A stretch of 64,000 nucleotides of DNA from Promicromonospora sp. MEB111 (GTDB taxonomy: Bacteria; Actinomycetota; Actinomycetes; Actinomycetales; Cellulomonadaceae), in assembly GCF_030209445.1 (NCBI RefSeq), contig NZ_JARVSD010000007.1:372001-436000 (forward strand), given 5' to 3'. The notes under the pieces were generated by a model. That model worked only from the letters and a program-made list of their open reading frames with translations, ran no database searches and was not told the DNA's origin. How positions within the stretch are numbered: the stretch's first letter is position 1; each line of letters starts with the position of its first letter. The position numbers and the translations under genes were made by a program. Of the stretch, positions 8,199 through 15,141 are shown piece after piece.

Positions 8199-8322
8199 AC
8201 CGGCCGCACGAGGCGGCCGGTCCACCGTGGCCGGGCGTCTCACCCCTCAGACGAGGCCGCGCCCCTCGGACGGCGCCTCATCCCTCAGACCAGGCCGCGC
8301 CCCTCGGACGGCGCCTCACCCC

Positions 8323-10434
8323 TCAGACCAGGCCGCGGCGCTCGAGCAGCGGCGTGATCTCGGCGGCGCGCCCCCGCAGGTCCTCGAACGAGGCCAGCGG
8401 GTCCTGCGAGCCGCCGCGGGCGAGCAGCTTGCGGCGGAACGCCTCGCCGTTCTCCCGGGTCAGCCCGCCGTTCTCGGCGTACCACTGCACGGTGTCCGCG
8501 TCGAGCACCTCGGACCAGATGTACGAGTAGTACCCGGCCGAGTACCCGCCGCCGAAGATGTGGTTGAAGTAGGTGCTCCGGTACCGCGGCGGCACGGACG
8601 CGAAGTCGACCCCGGCCGCGGCGAGCGCCGCCGCCTCGAAGGGCAGCACGTCCTCGACCGACGTCGGCACCTGCTCCGGCGTGAGCTGGTGCCACGCCTG
8701 GTCGAGCAGCGCGGCGGCGAGGTACTCGGTGGTCGAGAAGCCCTCGCCCCAGACGCGGGAGGCGAGCATGGTGTCGACCCACTCGGCCGGCATCGGCTCG
8801 CCGGTGGTGTGGTGCACGGCGAACGACCTCAGGATCTGCGGCTCCCACGACCACATCTCGTTGACCTGCGAGGGGTACTCGACGAAGTCGCGCGGCACGG
8901 AGGTGCCCGACTGCGACGGGTAGCGGACGTCGCTGAGCAGGCCGTGCAGCGCGTGCCCGAACTCGTGGAACAGGGTGGTCACCTCGTCCCACACGAGCAG
9001 CGTGGGCTCGCCCGCCGGGGGCTTGACGATGTTGAGGTTGTTGACGACCACGGGCTTCTCGCCCAGCAGGTCGCTCTGCACGACGAGGCTGTCCATCCAG
9101 GCGCCGCCCCGCTTCGACTCGCGGGTGTAGAAGTCGGCGAGGAACAGCCCGAGGCCGGTGCCCGGCTCCCCCGGCTCGACCGAGTCGAACACCTCGTAGA
9201 CCCGCACGTCCGGGTGGTAGCCCGGCAGGTCGACGCGCTCGGTGAAGGAGAGCCCGAACAGCAGTCCGGCCGCCTTGAACACGCCGTCGTGCACCACGCG
9301 CTCGAGCTCGAGGTAGGGCCGCAGGGCGGCGTCGTCCAGGTTGAAGCGCTGCTTGCGCACGGCCTCGTTGAGGTAGGACCAGTCGGCGGCGGCCACGCCG
9401 TCCGCGCCGCCGCTGCCCGGCGCCCCGCTCACCTTCGCGAGCTCGCTCGCCTCGCGCCGCGCGTTGGCGACGGCGGCGGGCGCGAGGCGCCCCAGCATCT
9501 CGTTGACCGCCGCCGTGGTGCCCGCCGTCGCGTCCGCGGCGATGTAGGCCGCGTGGTGCTCGTAGCCGAGGAGCTGCGCGTGCTCGGCCCGCAGCCGGGC
9601 GAGCTCCAGGAGCACCTCGCGGGTGTCGTTCTCGCCGCCCGTCGCGCCGCGCGCCATGGAGGCGCTCTGCACACGCTCGCGCGTGCTCGGGTTCTCCAGC
9701 GAGGCCAGCACGTTCTGGTGCGTGAAGAGCTGCATCTCCAGGAGCCAGCCGTCCTGGCCGCGTGCCTCGGCGGCGGCCCGGGCGCCCGCCCGGGCGTCGG
9801 CGGAGAGGCCGGCGAGCTCCGCCTCGTCGGTCACGAGCACGCTCGCCTCGTTGGCGCCGGCCAGGAGCTTGCGCCCGAAGCTCGCCTCCAGCGACGTGAT
9901 GCGCGCGTTGAGGTCGCGCAGCGTGTCCTGGTCCTGGGGCGACAGCTCGATGCCGGAGCGCTGGAACTGCTTCATGAGCTTCTCGACCAGGTACGCGGTG
10001 TCGGGCTCCAGGTCGAGGTCGCCCGCGGCGGCGGCGTCGGCCAGGGAACGCACGCGCGCGTGGAGGCGCGCGTCCATGTTGATCGCGTCCTGGTGGGCCG
10101 CGAACCGCGGCGCGAGCCGCTCCTGGACGTCCTCCAGGCCGGGGGTCGAGTCCGAGGGGAGCTGGTTGAAGTACGCCCGGGCGGCCCGGCCCAGGAGCTG
10201 CCCGGCCCGTTCCAGCGCCTCCAGCGTGTTCTGGACGGTGGCGGGCTCCGGGTTCGTGGCGATCGCGTCGACCTCGGCGCGGTGGGCGGCCATGCCGGCC
10301 AGGATCGCCGGCTCGTAGTGCTCCTCGCGGATCGCGGCGAAGTCGGGCAGGCCGTACGGGAGGGTGGACGGGGCGGCGAACGGGTTGGCCGGGTCCAGGT
10401 CCGCGGGCGCGGTGGTCTCATGGGTCGAGGTCAT
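8323..10434 (-). CDS. M3-family peptidyl-dipeptidase (Dcp/oligopeptidase A type)
   Basis: 703 aa zinc metallopeptidase expected to degrade short peptides in the cytosol. The zinc-binding motif HEFGH is at 490-494 (TTLFHEFGHALHG), with the downstream Glu ligand region EYPSQVNEMW. The C-terminal FNHIFGGGYSAGYYSYIWSE block is diagnostic of M3. Length fits Dcp. The start was placed at ATG 10434 because GAGG lies 9-10 nt upstream; an ATG four codons earlier sits too close to that site. Just downstream (8187-8322) is a short stretch with repeated CCTCAGAC-type text but no gene. Confidence 0.9.
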   Translation of the reverse strand: MTSTHETTAPADLDPANPFAAPSTLPYGLPDFAAIREEHYEPAILAGMAAHRAEVDAIATNPEPATVQNTLEALERAGQLLGRAARAYFNQLPSDSTPGLEDVQERLAPRFAAHQDAINMDARLHARVRSLADAAAAGDLDLEPDTAYLVEKLMKQFQRSGIELSPQDQDTLRDLNARITSLEASFGRKLLAGANEASVLVTDEAELAGLSADARAGARAAAEARGQDGWLLEMQLFTHQNVLASLENPSTRERVQSASMARGATGGENDTREVLLELARLRAEHAQLLGYEHHAAYIAADATAGTTAAVNEMLGRLAPAAVANARREASELAKVSGAPGSGGADGVAAADWSYLNEAVRKQRFNLDDAALRPYLELERVVHDGVFKAAGLLFGLSFTERVDLPGYHPDVRVYEVFDSVEPGEPGTGLGLFLADFYTRESKRGGAWMDSLVVQSDLLGEKPVVVNNLNIVKPPAGEPTLLVWDEVTTLFHEFGHALHGLLSDVRYPSQSGTSVPRDFVEYPSQVNEMWSWEPQILRSFAVHHTTGEPMPAEWVDTMLASRVWGEGFSTTEYLAAALLDQAWHQLTPEQVPTSVEDVLPFEAAALAAAGVDFASVPPRYRSTYFNHIFGGGYSAGYYSYIWSEVLDADTVQWYAENGGLTRENGEAFRRKLLARGGSQDPLASFEDLRGRAAEITPLLERRGLV

Positions 10435-10496
10435 GGGGAACATCCTCGCCCATCGGTTGCCTCGTGGACGCGCCCTTTCCGTGAGGTCGGCACGAC

Positions 10497-10534
10497 GCAC
10501 CGAGATCGGTCCAGGCCTGTGCCGATCTCGGTGC
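10497..10534. repeat. imperfect palindrome, copy 1
   Basis: 38-bp inverted repeat with two mismatched pairs and the core GAGATCGG...CCTGTGCCGATCTC. It lies between the M3 peptidase and DUF6314 genes and is related to the palindrome at 11112-11159 on the other side of the DUF6314 gene. Confidence 0.7.
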
Positions 10535-10578
10535 GAACTGCCGATCTCTCGGCGCGGACTGCCGACCGGCGGAGCCGT

Positions 10579-10584
10579 TAGGGT
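10579..10584 (+). promoter_or_regulatory. -10 box, leaderless promoter of DUF6314 gene
   Basis: TAGGGT, 6 nt before GTG 10591. Confidence 0.5.
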
Positions 10585-10590
10585 CAGGGC

Positions 10591-11046
10591 GTGGATCCTC
10601 TGCGGCTCGTCGGTACCTGGGACTTCCGGCGGGAGATCCGGCACGCCGACGGCACGCAGTACGCCGCCGACGGCGGGGCCGAGCTCACCCCGCAGGAGGA
10701 CGGGCGCATCCGCTGGGCCGAGCGCGGCACCCTGCGCTGGGCCACGGGGAGCACCCCGGTGACGCGCACCCTGTTCCTGGTCCGCGAACCGCCGCCCGAC
10801 GACGGGGCCGCGCCGGGGTGGCGCGTGACCTTCGAGGACGGCCGGGACTTCCACCCCTGGACGGCCGGCGCCGTCGAGCACCTGTGCGGCCGGGACCTCT
10901 ACCGGGGCGGCATCGACCTCCCTGCCCAGGTCCCGGCAAGAGTGCCCGCCGTCCGGGTGCCGGCGGACTCGTGGGACCTGCGCTGGCACGTGACGGGCCC
11001 CGAGAAGGACTACCTGATGCACACCTGGTACGCCCGCCGCCCCTGA
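10591..11046 (+). CDS. DUF6314 family protein
   Basis: 151 aa small beta-rich protein. It follows the DUF6314 pattern: LVGTWDFRREI at the N-terminus, a G-R-I-x-W-x-E-R-G-T-L-R-W strand, then FEDGRDFHPW, H-L-C-G-R-D-L-Y and the closing WDLRWHVTGPEKDYLM. The fold is probably lipocalin/FABP-like. No function is established. The start is a GTG with a leaderless -10 box. The gene is flanked on both sides by copies of one palindromic repeat. Confidence 0.75.
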   Translation: MDPLRLVGTWDFRREIRHADGTQYAADGGAELTPQEDGRIRWAERGTLRWATGSTPVTRTLFLVREPPPDDGAAPGWRVTFEDGRDFHPWTAGAVEHLCGRDLYRGGIDLPAQVPARVPAVRVPADSWDLRWHVTGPEKDYLMHTWYARRP

Positions 11047-11063
11047 GCCTCCCTTCCGCACGC

Positions 11064-11114
11064 CGAGGTCGGCAGTGCGGTCGAGGTCGGCAGTGCGACG
11101 TCGAGGTCGGCAGT
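11064..11114. repeat. three direct repeats CGAGGTCGGCAGT
   Basis: 13-bp unit at 11064-11076, 11082-11094 and 11102-11114, spaced 18-20 bp, leading into the palindrome at 11112. The unit resembles the palindrome arm (CGAGATCGGCA). Noncoding. Confidence 0.7.
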
Positions 11115-11159
11115 CGGCTCCGAGATCGGCACAGGCCTGTGCCGATCTCGAAGCCGACT
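11112..11159. repeat. near-perfect 48-bp palindrome, copy 2
   Basis: Two 24-bp arms with a single mismatched pair (11120/11151); the central 30 bp (11121-11150) is perfect. It lies between the convergent DUF6314 and lyase genes, so it may also terminate transcription. Confidence 0.75.
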
Positions 11160-11207
11160 ACCGAACTGGTGGGGCTGACTGCCTGACTGCCGGCCGGAAG
11201 ACCGGCG

Positions 11208-12515
11208 TCAGGGCAGCACGTTCGGGTTGTTCGCGTGGGTCAGGGTCTCCCAGGCCACGAACAGGTTGTTGGTGCCGGCCGGGCGGGTGGACTCCGTCAG
11301 GGCCTGCGTGTTCGACATGGCGTGACCCTGCCGGTTGTGCAGGGCGTTGAACCCGACCTCGGTGACCGGGCCGAGGCCCAGGTGCACCGACCCGCCGCAG
11401 AGCCAGGACGGCACCGCGGTGCCCCGCTGGTAGGTCGAGTGGAACCCGAGCGCGTGCCGCAGCCGCTCCCCCACCTGCGGGTACAGGTCGTCGCCCTGGA
11501 TCGCGGCGGTCTCGGCGACGTGCGAGATCGCCGAGATGCCGTAGCCGGTGTGCGTGAAGTCCCGGCAGGTCTCCTGGGACAGGCCGTTGACCAGGGTGCG
11601 CTGGTTGTGCCAGTAGGCGAAGATCTGGTCCGGGGTGTCCCGGCCGGAGCCGGGCACGGTGCGCGGCACCGACCCGTCGGAGGTCAGGTAGATGAACGCG
11701 GGCACCCGCACCAGGAACCGCTGCCGGGCGGACGCGTAGGCGGTGCGGTCGTCGAGGAAGATGGCGATGCCGACGGCGGCCTCCATCATCGACAGCTCCC
11801 AGTTGCCGTTGCTGTTGGACCCGTTGATAACCTCAGGCAGGTAGACGTTCCGCAGCATCGTCTCGAACCGGTCGACGTCGGCCGCGGCCCAGCCTGCGCC
11901 CGTGTACCGGATGATCTCCGCGGCCCGCGGCCACACCGACCCGGCCCACGCCGTCTGCAGCGGCGCGTTGGAGTTGGTGTGGTCCCGGATCACCGGCGAC
12001 CACGCGTTCATGATCGAGATCGCCTTGTTTGCGTACCGCGTGTCCCGGGTGACCGACCAGGCCAGAGCGTGGGTGTACGCCGCGATCGCGTCCTCCCGCT
12101 CGTCGGTGCACCCGTAGTTCGGGTTGGAGTACGACCCGCACTCGACCACGGCCCGCGGGTGCGGCGTGTAGGACAGCGACGCGTACCGGCTGCCCATCAT
12201 CGAGTCGTAGGCGCTGCGCCACGGCTGGGCGCCGGCCTGCACCTGCTGCCGGATGTAGTCGAGCTGCGGCGCGCTGACGTGCACGCCCGGGTGCGTGAAC
12301 GTCGCGGGCACGTCGGCGGGAGCGGCCACCGGCGCGGCACCAGGAGCGGCGTCCGGCACCGCGTCGGGTACGGCGGGCGCCTGCTGCCCGACGGCGGCGC
12401 GCGCCCCGGGCGCGGCGCTCGCCGTGCCCGCGGCGGCCGCGGGCAGGACGAGCCCCACGGCGACGGCGAGCACGACCAGGGTGCGGGCGGATGCCTTGCT
12501 GCTGCGGATCCCCAT
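11208..12515 (-). CDS. secreted alginate-lyase-family protein
   Basis: 435 aa. An N-terminal signal peptide (basic start, hydrophobic 12-34, AlaSerAla region) and a Pro/Ala linker to about 75 precede an alpha-helical toroid of the alginate lyase superfamily (PF05426-like). Recognisable segments are HPGVHVSAPQLDYIRQQVQ, an N-x-N-G-N-W-E core (SNSNGNWELSMMEAAVG), and the His/Tyr-containing HTGYGISAISHVAETAA. It would cleave uronate-containing polysaccharide outside the cell by beta-elimination; whether alginate or glucuronan cannot be told. Its ATG shares one base with the TGA of the chitinase gene upstream (TGATG), so the two are probably co-translated. Confidence 0.8.
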   Translation of the reverse strand: MGIRSSKASARTLVVLAVAVGLVLPAAAAGTASAAPGARAAVGQQAPAVPDAVPDAAPGAAPVAAPADVPATFTHPGVHVSAPQLDYIRQQVQAGAQPWRSAYDSMMGSRYASLSYTPHPRAVVECGSYSNPNYGCTDEREDAIAAYTHALAWSVTRDTRYANKAISIMNAWSPVIRDHTNSNAPLQTAWAGSVWPRAAEIIRYTGAGWAAADVDRFETMLRNVYLPEVINGSNSNGNWELSMMEAAVGIAIFLDDRTAYASARQRFLVRVPAFIYLTSDGSVPRTVPGSGRDTPDQIFAYWHNQRTLVNGLSQETCRDFTHTGYGISAISHVAETAAIQGDDLYPQVGERLRHALGFHSTYQRGTAVPSWLCGGSVHLGLGPVTEVGFNALHNRQGHAMSNTQALTESTRPAGTNNLFVAWETLTHANNPNVLP

Positions 12516-13846
12516 CAGAAGCCTCCCGTGATGCGCGTGAACTCGAACCCCGGCTGGTCCCGGTTGACGGACCAGAACGCCAGCCGGGTCAGCCCGTTGT
12601 TCCGCGCGTAGTCACGGATCTGCGTCCAGGCGGCGGTGGTCGTGATCTCGCCCTGGTCGGAGCTGCCGTTCATGCCGGAGATGCCCATGTGGGCGTACGC
12701 CTGGGCGTCCGTCCAGCCGCGGGCCGACTTGAGCTGGTTCTTCAGCCCCTCGGACGCGTTGATCGTGTCCTGCGCGATGTTCGAGGAGCCGAAGTTGAAC
12801 GGCATGATCGTGTAGTTGTCGATCGGGACGCCCAGCTGCGCGGCCCGGTTGATCAACCGGGTGCCCGCACCCTCCGGGCCGCCGCGGCCCGTGCCGATCG
12901 TGACGGCGATCTTCACGTTCGGGTTGTTCTGCTTGACGATGGTCAGGCCCTGCAGGATGCGGTCCTGGACGGTGTAGTTCTCGAACTCGTCGGAGTTCTC
13001 GATGTCGAAGTCCACGACGTTGGGCTGGTGCGCGTTGATGACCTGCTGCACGGCCCCGGCGTACGCGGCGGGCGACGAGCAGTTGGGGCCCAGCTTGTTG
13101 CCGGACCAGCCGCCGAACGAGATCTGCACCTGGCCGCCGGCGGCCTTGATCGCGTTGATGGTCTGCTGGTCGACGCCGCCGGTCAGCGGGCGGCTGCCGT
13201 CCCACGCGGGGTTGCAGCCCCCGGACGAGAGGATGAACGCCATGGTGAACGCCCGCACGCCCGTCTGGCTCATCACCGACGTGGCGCTGGGCGGGTTGCC
13301 CCAGCCCAGGTACAGGTAGGGCGCGCCCGGCATTTTCGCCGGGTTGGGCTCGGGGTTGCCGCCGCCGGACGGGAGCGTCCAGCGCTGGTTGGCGCCCGCG
13401 AAGCAGTCCCAGAGCTGCAGCGGCGTGCCGTCCGCGGAGCTCGGGCCGGTCGCGTCGAGACACTTGCCGAGCGCGCGCAGCGTGCCGTCCGCGCCCGCGG
13501 TCCAGGTCTGCGCGGCGCTGCCGTTGCAGTCCCAGAGCTGGATGCGGGTCCCGTTGGCGGTGCTCGCGTCCGCGACGTCGAGGCACTTGCCGAGCGCGCG
13601 GACCGTGCCGTCGGTGCGCACGTCCCAGCTCTGCGCGTTCGTGCCGTTGCAGCCGTAGAGCTGGATCTGCGTCCCGTTCGCGGAGCTCGCCGCCGCGACG
13701 TCGACGCACTTGCCGCCGTACCCGGTGATCGCCCCGGTCGCGGCCTGCGCGGGCAGGGCGCCCCCGCCGAGCGCGAGCGCGGTGGCGAGGGCCAGTGACA
13801 GTGTCGCGAGGCCGCCGAGGACACGGCGCCGTAGACGTGCTTGCAT
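12515..13846 (-). CDS. secreted GH18 chitinase with CBM13 (ricin-B) domain
   Basis: 443 aa. Signal peptide 1-35 has a twin-arginine-like basic start (RLRRR) and cleavage near AQA. Residues about 37-160 form a beta-trefoil with three QxW repeats (72-74, 113-115, 154-156), typical of sugar-binding CBM13. A Gly/Pro/Asn linker leads to the GH18 barrel from about 181. SxGG is at 243-246 and the catalytic DxDxE is DFDIE 279-283, with Glu283 as acid. ATG 13846 has GAGGAGGA 5 nt upstream. The product should bind and hydrolyse chitin extracellularly. The GH18 domain is a close paralogue of the next gene, and the upstream region carries a motif shared with it. Confidence 0.9.
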   Translation of the reverse strand: MQARLRRRVLGGLATLSLALATALALGGGALPAQAATGAITGYGGKCVDVAAASSANGTQIQLYGCNGTNAQSWDVRTDGTVRALGKCLDVADASTANGTRIQLWDCNGSAAQTWTAGADGTLRALGKCLDATGPSSADGTPLQLWDCFAGANQRWTLPSGGGNPEPNPAKMPGAPYLYLGWGNPPSATSVMSQTGVRAFTMAFILSSGGCNPAWDGSRPLTGGVDQQTINAIKAAGGQVQISFGGWSGNKLGPNCSSPAAYAGAVQQVINAHQPNVVDFDIENSDEFENYTVQDRILQGLTIVKQNNPNVKIAVTIGTGRGGPEGAGTRLINRAAQLGVPIDNYTIMPFNFGSSNIAQDTINASEGLKNQLKSARGWTDAQAYAHMGISGMNGSSDQGEITTTAAWTQIRDYARNNGLTRLAFWSVNRDQPGFEFTRITGGF

Positions 13847-13887
13847 GGTCGTCCTCCTCATGAACTTTCAAGCCTGTAAGTGAGGAG

Positions 13888-13893
13888 AACGTA
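13888..13893 (-). promoter_or_regulatory. -10 box of CBM13-chitinase gene
   Basis: TACGTT, separated by exactly 26 nt from the GGGTTAGCCC element, the same spacing as at the second chitinase gene. Confidence 0.5.
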
Positions 13894-13919
13894 CGACTTC
13901 CTTGCCACCCGCAACATTG

Positions 13920-13934
13920 GGGCTAACCCGTACA
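13920..13934 (-). promoter_or_regulatory. conserved element TGTACGGGTTAGCCC upstream of chitinase
   Basis: 15-bp element containing the near-palindrome GGGTTAGCCC, 74 nt before the start codon. It matches 14 of 15 bases in the second chitinase promoter. Candidate activator or repressor site. Confidence 0.6.
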
Positions 13935-14040
13935 GGTACCACACAGGTTCGGCCGGCCGACGGCAGCGGGCACCGGCGGGACGACGTCGGGCACCGGCTC
14001 GCGGACCGCGAACCGGTGCCCGACCACTGCGCGGCGGGGG

Positions 14041-15054
14041 TCAGAACCCCGCGGTGATCCGCGTGAACTCGAGGTCCTGCTGCGCGATGCCGCTGCAGTT
14101 GGACGTCACGCCGCCGCCCTCGCAGCCCCGGTCCCGGTTGACCGCCCAGTACGCGAACCGGGACAGCCCCTGGGCGTTCGCCCAGTCGCGGATCTCGGTC
14201 CACTGCGCCGGCGTGGTGGTCTCGCCGACGTCGGACAGCCCGTTCATGCCGGAGATCCCGGAGTACGAGTACGCCTCGGCGTCGGACCAGCCGTGCGCCG
14301 CCTTGAGCTGGTCCTTCAGGCCCTCGGCGGCGCTGATCGTGTCGGCCACCATGTCGGAGCCGCCGAAGTCGAACGTCATGATCGTGTAGTTGTCGATCGG
14401 CGTGCCCAGCTCGGCGGCCCGCGTGATCAGGCGCGAGCCGGCCCCGCCCGGGCCGGTCGTGGTGGTCGGGATCGTCACCACGGCCTTGACGCCGGGGTTG
14501 TTCTGCTTGACGATCGCGATCCCCTGCAGGATCAAGTCCTGGACGGCGTAGTCCTCGTACTCGTCGGTGTTCTCGATGTCGAAGTCCACGACGTCGGGCC
14601 CGTGCGCGTCGATCACCTGCTGCACGGCCCCGGCGAACGCCTCCGGGCTGGAGCAGTTCGGGCCCAGCTTGTTGCCCGAGTAGCCGCCGAAGGAGATCTG
14701 CACCTGGCCGCCGGCGGCCTGGATCGCGTCGATCGTCTGCTCGTCGACGCCGCCGGTCAGCGGACGCTGCCCGTCCCACGCCGGCGTGCAGCCGCCGGAC
14801 GACAGCATGAACGCCATGGTGAACGCCGAGACCCCGGTCTCGCTCATCACCGAGGTGGCGCTCTGCGGGTCGCCCCAGCCCAGGTAGAGGTAGGGCGCGC
14901 CGGGCAGCTTCTCCGCGGCGGCCTGCGGCTCGGACTGCCCGGCGGCCCGGGCCCCGGCGACCTCCGTCGCGGCGGCGCCGACCATGCCGCCGGCCGCCAG
15001 GACCATCGCGGTCACGGAGCTGAGCAGGGCGAGGCGCCTCGGGTTGGTCTTCAT
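14041..15054 (-). CDS. secreted GH18 chitinase without binding domain
   Basis: 337 aa. Signal peptide about 1-30 (MKTNPRRLALLSSVTAMVLA, then Ala/Gly-rich). The mature protein is almost only the GH18 barrel: SFGG at 121-124 and catalytic DFDIE 157-161 with Glu161 as proton donor. Long blocks are nearly identical to the neighbouring CBM13-chitinase (LPGAPYLYLGWG-type start, SGNKLGPNCSSP, ISGMNG, VNRD). A C-terminal insertion with two extra Cys (CEGGGVTSNC) is specific to this copy and may form a disulfide. The pair looks like a tandem duplication in which one copy gained or lost the lectin module. Confidence 0.88.
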   Translation of the reverse strand: MKTNPRRLALLSSVTAMVLAAGGMVGAAATEVAGARAAGQSEPQAAAEKLPGAPYLYLGWGDPQSATSVMSETGVSAFTMAFMLSSGGCTPAWDGQRPLTGGVDEQTIDAIQAAGGQVQISFGGYSGNKLGPNCSSPEAFAGAVQQVIDAHGPDVVDFDIENTDEYEDYAVQDLILQGIAIVKQNNPGVKAVVTIPTTTTGPGGAGSRLITRAAELGTPIDNYTIMTFDFGGSDMVADTISAAEGLKDQLKAAHGWSDAEAYSYSGISGMNGLSDVGETTTPAQWTEIRDWANAQGLSRFAYWAVNRDRGCEGGGVTSNCSGIAQQDLEFTRITAGF

Positions 15055-15092
15055 CGTCGTCTCCCGAAGATGTCGGTCGGATGCGTACCGAG

Positions 15093-15098
15093 ACCGTA
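15093..15098 (-). promoter_or_regulatory. -10 box of second chitinase gene
   Basis: TACGGT, 26 nt from the GGGTTAACCC palindrome. Confidence 0.5.
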
Positions 15099-15124
15099 CA
15101 CAGCGGGTGAAAAATGGCGCATCA

Positions 15125-15139
15125 GGGTTAACCCGTACA
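15125..15139 (-). promoter_or_regulatory. conserved element TGTACGGGTTAACCC upstream of chitinase
   Basis: Contains the perfect palindrome GGGTTAACCC (15125-15134), 71 nt before the ATG. Position and sequence match the element at 13920-13934. Confidence 0.6.
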
Positions 15140-15141
15140 CG

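Noticed and set aside
8227-10581. Plus-strand frame of nearly 800 codons opposite the M3 peptidase
   Set aside because: Shadow of a gene with an intact HEFGH motif; no recognisable domain of its own.
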